The position numbers and the translations under genes were made by a program. Below, one piece after another: positions 28,925 through 36,887 of a stretch of 64,000 nucleotides of DNA. Under the pieces are notes generated by a model, which saw nothing but the letters and a program-made list of their open reading frames with translations, did not search any database and was not told where the DNA came from. The first letter of the stretch is position 1; each line of letters opens with the position of its first letter. The stretch lies in assembly GCA_965223035.1 (NCBI GenBank), contig OZ244980.1, positions 3,968,001-4,032,000 of the forward strand, read 5' to 3'. Source of the DNA: CAMDPA01 sp965223035 (GTDB taxonomy: Bacteria; Pseudomonadota; Alphaproteobacteria; Rhizobiales; Hyphomicrobiaceae).

Positions 28925-31738
28925 ATGGGACGGGCCGTGGCCCTGATTTTTATAAGTCATTCGAGCCAGGATAAGGCGAAAGCTCTGGCACTGGCTGAGT
29001 GGTTGGTGGCGGATGGCTGGGAGGCCCCGTTCATTAATCTCCGGACCGAGTGTGCTCAGAAATTGACGGCCCAATGGGAGGACGCGCTACACCGGGCCGC
29101 CAACCGATGCGAGATCGTTATCTTCCTGATCTCCCGCGCTTGGCTCGATTCACGATGGTGTCGAGATGAATTCTATCTCGCGTGTCATCTCAATAAGCGG
29201 CTTTTCGGAGTTCTTATTGAGGAGCTGCCGGCAACCGACCTGCCGCCAAGCCTGATGTGCGATTGGGAGCTGGTCGATCTCGTTGAGGCGAACGAAAACG
29301 CTTACTTCGATGTGGTGCTGCCGCCAAGCAAGACGCAGCAACAGGTCGCCTTCCCACGCGACGGTCTCAACAGGCTCAGAGCTCGCCTCAGTGCGGCCGG
29401 TCTAGAGCCCAAGTTTTTCAGGTGGCCGCCGCCGACTGATCCGCAGCGCGCGCCCTATCGGGGTTTGGAGCCTCTCGACTATGAGGATGCCGGCATCTTC
29501 TTTGGCCGGAACGAGCTTATTGTCGAAGCATTGGATCGCCTTCGAGGTCTGCGTGAATCGGTGCCGACACCGGTTCTGACGATCCTCGGCGCCTCGGGCG
29601 CAGGAAAATCCTCGTTCTTGCGAGCAGGACTGCTACCGCGGGTCGATCGCGAATTGGGCCACTTCCGGTCGTTGCCCGTCATTCGTCCGCTCCGCGCGGC
29701 GATCACGGGTCACATGGGCCTGCTGAATGCACTCACCAGCGCATTTGACGCAGCAAACCTCCAGATCCCCCGATCACAGTTACAGTTGGCCGTCGAAGGT
29801 GGCGCACCTACGCTCAGCCCATACCTGAGCCAGCTGGCCAAACATTCAGCTTTGAAGAAGTCGGGCAACAACCTGGGGCGGGCGCTCCCGAGCCTCGTGC
29901 TCGCCGTCGACCAAGCGGAAGAATTGTTTCAGACCGAGGCAGGTGCAGAGGCAGCGCAATTGCTCATGCTGGTGCGTGATCTGCTGGCCAGTGGCGATCC
30001 AGCCGTCATCGCCATCTTCACCATTCGTTCCGTCAACTATAACCACCTGCAACAAGCCCCGGCGCTGGCGCGGGTCGGGCATCAAACGCTTAGCCTGCCA
30101 CCGATTCCGCCAAGCCAGTATCGTGAGGTCATCACCGGCCCGTTGCGCCGGCTCGATGGAACCAATCGGGAACTCAGTCTTGACGAAACGCTGGTCGAAG
30201 CGTTGACCGTCGATGTTCAGTCGGACCACTCGAAGGGAGCCATCCCGCTGCTCGCGTTCACCTTGCAGCGACTGTATCTCGACCATCATGCCGACGGCCG
30301 ACTGCAGTTGAACCACTACGAGCAGCTTGGCCGGATGGCGGGCTCAATCGATGCGGCACTGCAACGTGCCTTCGAAGCGGCCAGCGCAACAGCCGGCACC
30401 ACAACCGATCAAAACGCCCGCCTTCAACTGCTACGCCAAATCCTCATTCCGTGGCTCGCTTCTGTCGATCCAGTTCGAGGTGTACCCCTGCGCCGGATTG
30501 CTCGCGCCGAAGATATTCCCCCCCAGGCCAGGCCCCTGATTGAGCCACTGGTCGACCAAAGACTGCTGACGAGCGATGTAGGCCGGGACGGGAATGATAC
30601 GACCCTCGAGCTGGCACACTCGGTTCTGCTGGAGCGTTGGGGACTGTTGCGCGATTGGCTGGCTGAAGACAAAGGCCTGCTGATCGTGTTGGACGGCGTG
30701 AAGCGGGCTGCACGGCATTGGTCGCAGCATGGGGGCGCCGCGACATTGCTCGCCCATAAAGGTCATCGCCTGGAGGCAGCGGATCAGATTTTACGTCGAA
30801 CCGACTTGGCTGCAAGTCTTGGGCCAACGGATCGACAATACCTTGAAGCCTGCCGGCAGGTGAACCGGACCGAACTGAAGCTAACGAGGCGAGTGAGACT
30901 GGTTTGGGGGGCCATTGCCGTCAGCCTATTGGCGGGGATTCTGGGCTGGTTCGGCGAGCAACGCATCAGGCCTTTGAGCGATGTGGCGCTCTTTAAGATG
31001 ATTAATTTGGTGCGCTTTTTTGATCGACCGGGACAGGTTTTCAGGGACTGTTGGGACTGTCCCAAATTGGTGGTCATTCCAAGCAGCGGCTCGCAGCAAA
31101 GTCCGACCAAGGATACGATGGCAGAAACCGCCAACCAACAGCGACCACGACGGACTACGGTTCCCAGACCAATCGCTGTCTCAATGTTCGAGATCACCTT
31201 TGAAAATTGGCGAGCTTGTGTCGCCGCACTTGGCTGCACGCATGGTACGGGTATGCCGGACGCGGACCACAAAAAGCGCCCGGTGACTCACGTTGGATGG
31301 GAAGATGCTCAGCAATACGTACAGTGGCTATCCAACTGGACCGGACAATCCTATCGGCTGCTCAGTGAAGCGGAATGGGAATATGTCGCCCGAGCCGGGT
31401 CGACCACCCGGTATTCCTGGGGCGACGACATCGGCCGGGGCAACGCGAACTGCAACGGCTGCGGCAGCCGTTGGGACAATCGAGGAACGGCGCCGGTAGG
31501 ATCATTTAAGCCAAATGCGTTCGGTGTCTACGATATGCACGGCAACGTGTGGGAGTGGGTTGCGGACTGCTGGGACAAGACGACGCGCTCGCTTTCCGGC
31601 TGCACTCAGCGTGTTGTCCGCGGCGGCGCGTGGCTCAGTAATCCATCCCTGTTACGCTGCTCCGCACGAATTTGGGCACCACCAAAGCAACGAAACAACA
31701 TTCTTGGATTTCGAGTCGCAAGGGATCTATTTCCTTGA
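28925..31738 (+). CDS. TIR - nSTAND NTPase - transmembrane - FGE/SUMF1-fold protein
   Basis: 937-residue multidomain protein. Residues about 6-130 form a TIR domain starting LIFISHSSQDK, with WCRDE at 78-82, where Glu82 matches the catalytic glutamate position of NAD-cleaving TIRs. A YRGLEPLDYEDAGIFFGR motif (about 178-197) leads into an nSTAND-type P-loop NTPase with Walker A GASGAGKS near 221 and Walker B LVLAVDQAEELF near 322. The helical STAND part runs to about 640, a transmembrane helix lies at about 659-678, and the C-terminal 230 residues have the formylglycine-generating-enzyme (SUMF1) fold, with RLLSEAEWEYVARAG, MHGNVWEW and RVVRGGAW. Architecture of signal-transducing or defence STAND proteins; the ligand and output are unknown. 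Confidence 0.85.
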   Translation: MGRAVALIFISHSSQDKAKALALAEWLVADGWEAPFINLRTECAQKLTAQWEDALHRAANRCEIVIFLISRAWLDSRWCRDEFYLACHLNKRLFGVLIEELPATDLPPSLMCDWELVDLVEANENAYFDVVLPPSKTQQQVAFPRDGLNRLRARLSAAGLEPKFFRWPPPTDPQRAPYRGLEPLDYEDAGIFFGRNELIVEALDRLRGLRESVPTPVLTILGASGAGKSSFLRAGLLPRVDRELGHFRSLPVIRPLRAAITGHMGLLNALTSAFDAANLQIPRSQLQLAVEGGAPTLSPYLSQLAKHSALKKSGNNLGRALPSLVLAVDQAEELFQTEAGAEAAQLLMLVRDLLASGDPAVIAIFTIRSVNYNHLQQAPALARVGHQTLSLPPIPPSQYREVITGPLRRLDGTNRELSLDETLVEALTVDVQSDHSKGAIPLLAFTLQRLYLDHHADGRLQLNHYEQLGRMAGSIDAALQRAFEAASATAGTTTDQNARLQLLRQILIPWLASVDPVRGVPLRRIARAEDIPPQARPLIEPLVDQRLLTSDVGRDGNDTTLELAHSVLLERWGLLRDWLAEDKGLLIVLDGVKRAARHWSQHGGAATLLAHKGHRLEAADQILRRTDLAASLGPTDRQYLEACRQVNRTELKLTRRVRLVWGAIAVSLLAGILGWFGEQRIRPLSDVALFKMINLVRFFDRPGQVFRDCWDCPKLVVIPSSGSQQSPTKDTMAETANQQRPRRTTVPRPIAVSMFEITFENWRACVAALGCTHGTGMPDADHKKRPVTHVGWEDAQQYVQWLSNWTGQSYRLLSEAEWEYVARAGSTTRYSWGDDIGRGNANCNGCGSRWDNRGTAPVGSFKPNAFGVYDMHGNVWEWVADCWDKTTRSLSGCTQRVVRGGAWLSNPSLLRCSARIWAPPKQRNNILGFRVARDLFP

Positions 31739-31959
31739 TCCGGCGATCCTCGCTGCTAAGATCAAATCGTCAACATCCAGCCGTATGATCCCACGATCAC
31801 ATGGCGCGACGTGGAACGCTGTCCTCGGTTAGACGATCAATAATGCCTCAAACGACGGTGCAAAAAAGTTGATCGATGACTGGCACGCGCAGCCGCATTG
31901 GGGGCCGCCGCTGGTGTTGTGGTTTTACCTTCTTGCGCGTGACAGGTTCGACACGCTTG

Positions 31960-32382
31960 ATGGTCCCTGTCGGAGCGAACGAGTTGGGCAAGTGGCCGCA
32001 TTTGAATGAACGGATTTTGAGATTGGCGATCACCCCTACAATCTGGCTGAAATTGGCAACCGTGCTGCTCGTTTTCGCCGCATCGCCGGCATCAAACGCG
32101 CAGGTCGGCGCGGACGTTGGCCGTGGCCAGGAGATCGCTCAGCGCGTATGTGCCGGCTGTCACCAAATGTCCAGCCGGGTTGGTGGAGAGTATGAGGGCA
32201 AATATGTCCCGAGTTTTCCGGAGGTCGCCCGTTTACCGGGCCGCACCGCGGATCAATTGCGGGCGTTCATTCTTGCTCCGCATCGGCCGATGCCGGGCTT
32301 GCCGCTGACCGTAAGAGAAGTAGAGGACATTGTGGCTTTCATTCGCTCGCTGCATATGGCCGGTCAGCAGAACGCACAATAA
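31960..32382 (+). CDS. Small c-type cytochrome, secreted
   Basis: Single-heme cytochrome c. A hydrophobic leader (LKLATVLLVFAASPASNA) is followed by a mature domain with the heme site CAGCH and a distal methionine, probably in HRPMPGLPLT. The C-terminal helix EVEDIVAFIRSLH is typical. The start is uncertain: ATG 31960 and TTG 32002 both give a leader, and the frame is open to ATG 31876. It could carry electrons in the periplasm; the partner is unknown. It lies between two FGE-fold genes and may be unrelated to them. Confidence 0.75.
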   Translation: MVPVGANELGKWPHLNERILRLAITPTIWLKLATVLLVFAASPASNAQVGADVGRGQEIAQRVCAGCHQMSSRVGGEYEGKYVPSFPEVARLPGRTADQLRAFILAPHRPMPGLPLTVREVEDIVAFIRSLHMAGQQNAQ

Positions 32383-32610
32383 GCCGGCGGTCCGCTGATT
32401 GAGTACAACCGCTTTTCTGTCATGCCGGGACCCAGATCTACGGTGAGAACAGCCGACAATCGATGGTTCGCAATGGAACCGGACCTCGATCGTTGTTGAC
32501 CATGACGAACGCTCCGGATCGGAGCTACGTGCGCGTTGCGGCCATCGACGGGCCATGTAACCCGGCGCGCCATTGCGTGCTCATTGCCGTTGCCGTAATC
32601 ACACGGCTGT

Positions 32611-33585
32611 TCACGGCAGCTGCCCATTGCCCGCCAGTGACCGCGCAACGCGGAAGCCCAATCCGATGCTCTTGTAGTCCGCGGCGATGGCCAGTCGGCT
32701 AGCGGAGCGCAGTGCCAACGGCGGGTAGCCCCAAGAGCCTCCACGAACGACCCGTCGGCTCAAATCCCCACCTTGAAGCCAAACAGATCCGTCGATGGGT
32801 GGGTCGCCGAGGTAATTGTCGTGCCATGGATCTTGCACCCACTCCCAAACATTGCCGTGCATGTCATGCAGGCCGAATGCGTTGCTTGGAAATTGACCGA
32901 CCGGCGCGGCGTTCATCCATCGATCAGGCCCCTCCCGCATTCCCTGGCAACACTGTTCGGCACCATAATTTGCATGCTGACGAGTGATCGTGTTGCCCCA
33001 TGGATAATCGGGATGCGCCGCCTCAGTCGAGGTGACGCCACGCGCCGCGTATTCCCACTCGGCCTCCGACAAAAGCCGGTACGGCTTGCCTGTCATCCGC
33101 GACAACCAGGTCACGTAGGCGATCGCTTGTCCCCAGGAGACGTTGGTGACCGGCAGCCGCCCGCCGTTCTGGTCGCCGGTCGTCCGCGGCACTTGCTCGC
33201 AGCCGCGCAGCCTCACGCACGCCGCCCACTCATTTAAAGTGACCTCAAATCTTGAAACCGCAAATGAATTCGCGATGATTACTGTGCGGCGCGGTCGCTC
33301 CCTCGGCTGTCCGCTGCCCTCGGGCGAGCCCATCCAAAATGCACCGGCTGGAACAACCACCATTTCCGGGCAGTCCTTAGCGCACTCCCGAAACGAACCG
33401 CCTGACCCCTTGCTTCGCACTTGTTGATCGGTCAGCACATATGGCTGAAAGTTTTCCGCAATAAAGGGGCGCAAGGTCGCCCGCTCATGCCAAAGATCGC
33501 CGATCGGCAGCAACACGCTGATCGCGATCACGATCGCGGCAACGCCGAGCAAGAGCGCTGAAATGATAACACGACGCCCTCGCAT
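32611..33585 (-). CDS. Membrane-anchored FGE/SUMF1-fold protein
   Basis: 324 residues. One N-terminal transmembrane helix (about 7-27) is followed by a formylglycine-generating-enzyme-fold domain: MVVVPAGAFWMGSPEG (about 73), RFEVTLNEWAACV, PVTNVSWGQAIAYVTWLS, RLLSEAEWEYAARG, MHGNVWEW and RVVRGGSW near the C-terminus. The helix, the FRECAKDCP linker and the domain order match the last about 280 residues of the TIR-STAND protein at 28925, so the two are homologous. Most proteins of this bacterial subgroup are not proven sulfatase activators. GGAAGGG precedes the ATG. It converges on the cytochrome gene. Confidence 0.85.
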   Translation of the reverse strand: MRGRRVIISALLLGVAAIVIAISVLLPIGDLWHERATLRPFIAENFQPYVLTDQQVRSKGSGGSFRECAKDCPEMVVVPAGAFWMGSPEGSGQPRERPRRTVIIANSFAVSRFEVTLNEWAACVRLRGCEQVPRTTGDQNGGRLPVTNVSWGQAIAYVTWLSRMTGKPYRLLSEAEWEYAARGVTSTEAAHPDYPWGNTITRQHANYGAEQCCQGMREGPDRWMNAAPVGQFPSNAFGLHDMHGNVWEWVQDPWHDNYLGDPPIDGSVWLQGGDLSRRVVRGGSWGYPPLALRSASRLAIAADYKSIGLGFRVARSLAGNGQLP

Positions 33586-33830
33586 AAGCCCTTCCCAGCT
33601 GATTTGCTAACGACCGAGCGCGGCATGGCAACCGGCCGATACGCCGGCATCCAAGGTAAACTAGCACCACGTGCCTTGTCAGCAGGCAATAGCGACACGC
33701 AGCAACCCACGTTGACACGGATGGCTTCGCGCCCCTGCCGATCAATCAAACACGATGCCTTCTGGAAATGCCCACAATGGGCAATTGGTCTGTGCCCGAC
33801 GATCAACCGGGTTACGATCTATTGATGATG

Positions 33831-33969
33831 CTGGATAATAATCCCTCCGGTTGGCACCGCTAAGTCGGTGCCAACCGGAGGGAGAAAGACGATCGCTCCC
33901 GATGTGTAGCGCAACTTACCGCGCTTGATCGGAAGCGGGAGGCATCCGATCAAGCGCAGATTGCTTTAG
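33831..33969. repeat. Double-hairpin repeat, divergent family A member
   Basis: A perfect 17-base stem (33843-33859 with 33866-33882, loop CTAAGT) and a perfect 13-base stem GCGCTTGATCGGA/TCCGATCAAGCGC (33921-33957) are separated by a spacer containing GACGATCGCTCCC. Read on the minus strand, the order of short conserved blocks (AAAGCAATCT, hairpin, AAGTTGCGCT, AGCGATCGTCTTT, hairpin) is the same as in family A, but the stems differ and remain fully paired. Its end at 33966-33969 contains the TAA stop of the Ntn-hydrolase gene. Confidence 0.75.
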
Positions 33970-35096
33970 TCCACCTTAATTCGCTCTATGTCCTGCACTT
34001 TTTTTATATCGAGCGGTAGATGCCTGATGCCGCCTGCAATAGCGTCAAAATCGATGGCCTTGATATCGACCGCGCGCATCCGACGATTGTGTTGCGTATG
34101 GTAGTAAAACATCAAATTTCTGGTATCAGCGCCGCTGGTCCAGACCGTCGAGCTGCGCATGCCCGTCTTGTCACCTTTCAATTCGGATCCTTCAGCCGCG
34201 CTGAGCGGTACGTTAAAATTGTCGAGAATCCGGAACAGTTCGTAGATGGTCTCCGGACCATCGGCGGTTGTACGCGCCGTCTGAGTAAAGGCGACAGCCC
34301 GCACAAATCGCGAAGGTGGCGTAAAATCGCCTGGCAGACCGATCATGCCGCTACCCGCTCCAAGTGGGGTGAAATCGAGCTGACCGATCCGCTTTCCCGG
34401 CAAGGCAACCGGCGAGAGGTTGATGTAATTGCGTAGATTTGTGGTATGCCAATCATAGGTGGGAGAATTGGTGATGACACCGAGCGGATTATCATGAATG
34501 AAGCGTCCACCTTTCACATATTGCACCACGATTGCTTTGCCGCTCGGGTCGGTGATCAAGAAGTGTACCGGCGGCGAAAAGCCGAGTTTTGGCTCCACGA
34601 CGGGCACGACGCGCACGTCGTCCAAGGCCGCCCGGGCCCCGTCCACCGTGGCGAACTGTGTCAAAAGATAATTGGCCAAATCTAATGGCCCTATCGAGTT
34701 TTGAGTATTGTCAACATCGAGTGACTGAAACTGAGCAAATCCGGGAAGATAAAATACACCGACGGCCAATCCCCGTTCATTTAGTCCATCGACAATCAAG
34801 GGTTTTTCTACGGCGTCGATTCCAACCACACCGTACCGGCCCTGCCACTGCTTACCGGTCCTTCCGCCGTCCAATCGAGATCTGAGCTGTGCCCCTCGAC
34901 CGACAATCATCAAGCGCGATTCAAGATCGAACGCGCCCCATTCCAGCGTCCGACCGTAAACGACCGCCCCATCTTGGGCGGTCAAGGAGATCCCGGTGCA
35001 GGCAGTGGCCCGCTGCGTCAGCAACGCCGATCCGACCGCTAGGGCGATGGCAAGCAGGCATCGGGCTGAACGCGTCATTACTCCAATCATAGCCAT
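33966..35096 (-). CDS. Secreted choloylglycine hydrolase-family Ntn hydrolase
   Basis: 376-residue linear-amide C-N hydrolase of the choloylglycine hydrolase/penicillin V acylase family. A signal peptide ends at Ala32 and is followed by Cys33 (CTGISLTAQDG), the expected N-terminal nucleophile after removal of the leader. Further family motifs are VVYGRTLEWG, LNERGLAVGVFYLPG and VITNSPTYDWHTTNLRNY; the asparagine in the last is an oxyanion/active-site residue. Likely cleaves amide bonds such as N-acyl amino acids, bile-salt-like conjugates or acyl-homoserine lactones in the periplasm; the substrate is not determinable. Monocistronic. Confidence 0.9.
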   Translation of the reverse strand: MAMIGVMTRSARCLLAIALAVGSALLTQRATACTGISLTAQDGAVVYGRTLEWGAFDLESRLMIVGRGAQLRSRLDGGRTGKQWQGRYGVVGIDAVEKPLIVDGLNERGLAVGVFYLPGFAQFQSLDVDNTQNSIGPLDLANYLLTQFATVDGARAALDDVRVVPVVEPKLGFSPPVHFLITDPSGKAIVVQYVKGGRFIHDNPLGVITNSPTYDWHTTNLRNYINLSPVALPGKRIGQLDFTPLGAGSGMIGLPGDFTPPSRFVRAVAFTQTARTTADGPETIYELFRILDNFNVPLSAAEGSELKGDKTGMRSSTVWTSGADTRNLMFYYHTQHNRRMRAVDIKAIDFDAIAGGIRHLPLDIKKVQDIERIKVD

Positions 35097-35699
35097 GGTT
35101 TTCCTCGCGTTTCGTCAGGGGTGCCCCGCGCCATCCGCCGAACTGAAAGCCAAAAAATATCAAGCAAGCCCGAGCCAATCTGCGTGCAATGATCCAAAAC
35201 CTTTTCCAATATGGCCGGCAGCCATTAGCGCCTTGACGTTGGTGATGTCATGGACAGTCCATCGACCGCGCTGGCAACCGAGCGTGATGCCGGTGTGCGC
35301 ATAGACTTGAGAACGGCATGTCCCCATCGGCCCGACCGTCTGCTCTACGCTCCTCATCGGGTGCCACGCCGTAAGCTCACCACCCGGTGCACGAATTGAA
35401 CCAAACGTGTCTCAAGGGTCAGCCTGATGGCTTGGGTTGGGGCCTCGAGGAAATGCCTTGACGCTCGCAAAAGGGCGTCATCATAGTCGCAAACCAACAT
35501 GATCCACCGGGGCTGAGCCGACAATGTCAAGGCTGCCGATGAAGTCGCTGTCTGCTATCATATTTTGCTTGCTTGTTCCAGCTGGTGCCCAGCCCGCCGT
35601 TCTTGCCACCGGCGCCGGGAAAGCCCTGGTAGCGTAGCTCTGTACGACTTGCCACCGCATGCACCACATTGAACGCAGCTCTGGCTGCACCGAGCCTGG
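35097..35699. other. Intergenic stretch
   Basis: No recognised gene. A minus-strand piece at 35481-35690 gives a plausible but unidentified peptide with frame changes, which may be decayed coding DNA. The right end is bounded by a short family A repeat. Confidence 0.35.
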
Positions 35700-35760
35700 C
35701 TAGATCATCGCGCCTTTAATCGGGATCGTTCCGATTCCGATGAAAGGCAGGTTGCTCTAG
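35700..35760. repeat. Short deletion derivative of family A repeat
   Basis: 61 bases that start CTAGATCATCGCGCC and end GCAGGTTGCTCTAG, so both family A ends are present but the middle, including one arm of each hairpin, is missing. The remaining halves still pair imperfectly (TTTAATCGGGATCG with CGATGAAAG). Confidence 0.78.
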
Positions 35761-35899
35761 CGCCAATTGATCGTGACCATGATCGATCTTGCGGGGTCCG
35801 ACGAACTCAACGCCAGCACCGCCTACCTTGCAACGGATCATCCCCCGCGTGACGGGCGCAATGCGACAATCGTTCCCGGCAAGGCGACCATTGTTGCCG

Positions 35900-36792
35900 A
35901 TGCCGGCCGCATCAACCCGCTACCGACGAAGATCACATTTCGATGGTCAGAACATGCTGTAGAATGGCAGCAACAAGCCCTATGGCGCCAGCGATGGCTG
36001 GCTCAACCGGGCCATGCTTGGCATGAGCGCCGGTGACCGCAAGATGGGGGCTGGCGCTCGGACCCGCGGTGCCGCTGATCCTGCAAGGCAGCGCGCGCGT
36101 GCAAACCTGGGCCAAATCGAAATTAGCCAAGGTCGATGAGGATTTTCTCGTTCGCCTCGGCCGGGTCTACGCTCCCGATCCTTTGTTCGCCGCCGCGCTC
36201 GCCGACGCGCAAGGTTCGGTGCAACCGATGCTCGACCAAAATGCCATGCAGAGTCGGCCGGGACCGCGCCAGAACTTCGCGCTTGCGGCGAAAGCGGCGG
36301 CAGACGTGCTGAAGCGCGCGGCCGGCCCGCGTATCGCGGTCATGGAGCTGCAGGGGTGGGACACCCATTTCCGTCAAGAAGCCCGCCTCGCCGCCTTATT
36401 CACCCAGCTCTCGCAAGGTGTCGTTGAACTCAAGCAAAGACTGGACGGTGCTTGGGCGAAGACCGCCGTCGTGATGGTGTCGGAATTCGGCCGAACCGCG
36501 GCGGAAAATGCCAGCGGCGGTACCGACCACGGAACCGGCGGCATTGCGATGATGGCTGGAGGCGCGATCATCGGTGGGCGGATTGCCGGCAGGTGGCCAG
36601 CACTGTCGGAAATAGCACTGTTGAAATAGCACTGTTTGAGCAACGCGATGTGCGCGCCGTCAATGATTACGAGAGCCTATTCAAGACCGCGCTGATCGCG
36701 CACATGGGCCTATCGCAGAGCTTTGTCGAGGACAGCGTTTCCCGGCAAGCGCAGCCTCAAGCCCCATCGACGGACTTTTTCGCACGACGTGA
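35900..36792 (+). pseudogene. DUF1501 protein relic, multiply broken
   Basis: Fragments of a DUF1501 (secreted, sulfatase-like fold) protein in three frames. Near 35925-36040 the frame gives RRRSHFDGQNML, a TAG stop at 35960-35962, then NGSNKPYGASDGWLNRAM. An extra G near 36045 shifts the frame, after which GLALGPAVPLILQGSA runs to 36629. A 14-base tandem duplication (36609-36622 and 36623-36636) then breaks it before EQRDVRAVNDYESLF. A missing T near 36738 separates the last piece, which ends at TGA 36790-36792. The 5' half is not recognisable. Clearly nonfunctional; intact homologues usually sit beside DUF1800 genes, which are absent. Confidence 0.8.
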
Positions 36793-36887
36793 GGTGAGCC
36801 GACGATGCCTGCCCGACAGCTCTTGCCCGCAGCAGGATGTCATCGTTGCACAGCTGCGGGGCACGCTTCACGGCTTCGATGGAAACC

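Noticed and set aside
31500..31738. Diversity-generating retroelement variable region in the FGE tail (RVVRGGAW...RNNILGFRVAR)
   Set aside because: FGE/CLec-fold tails of this shape are DGR targets, but no reverse transcriptase gene and no near-identical template repeat is present in the window. The similar tail at 32611 is an ordinary paralogue, not an A-mutagenised copy.
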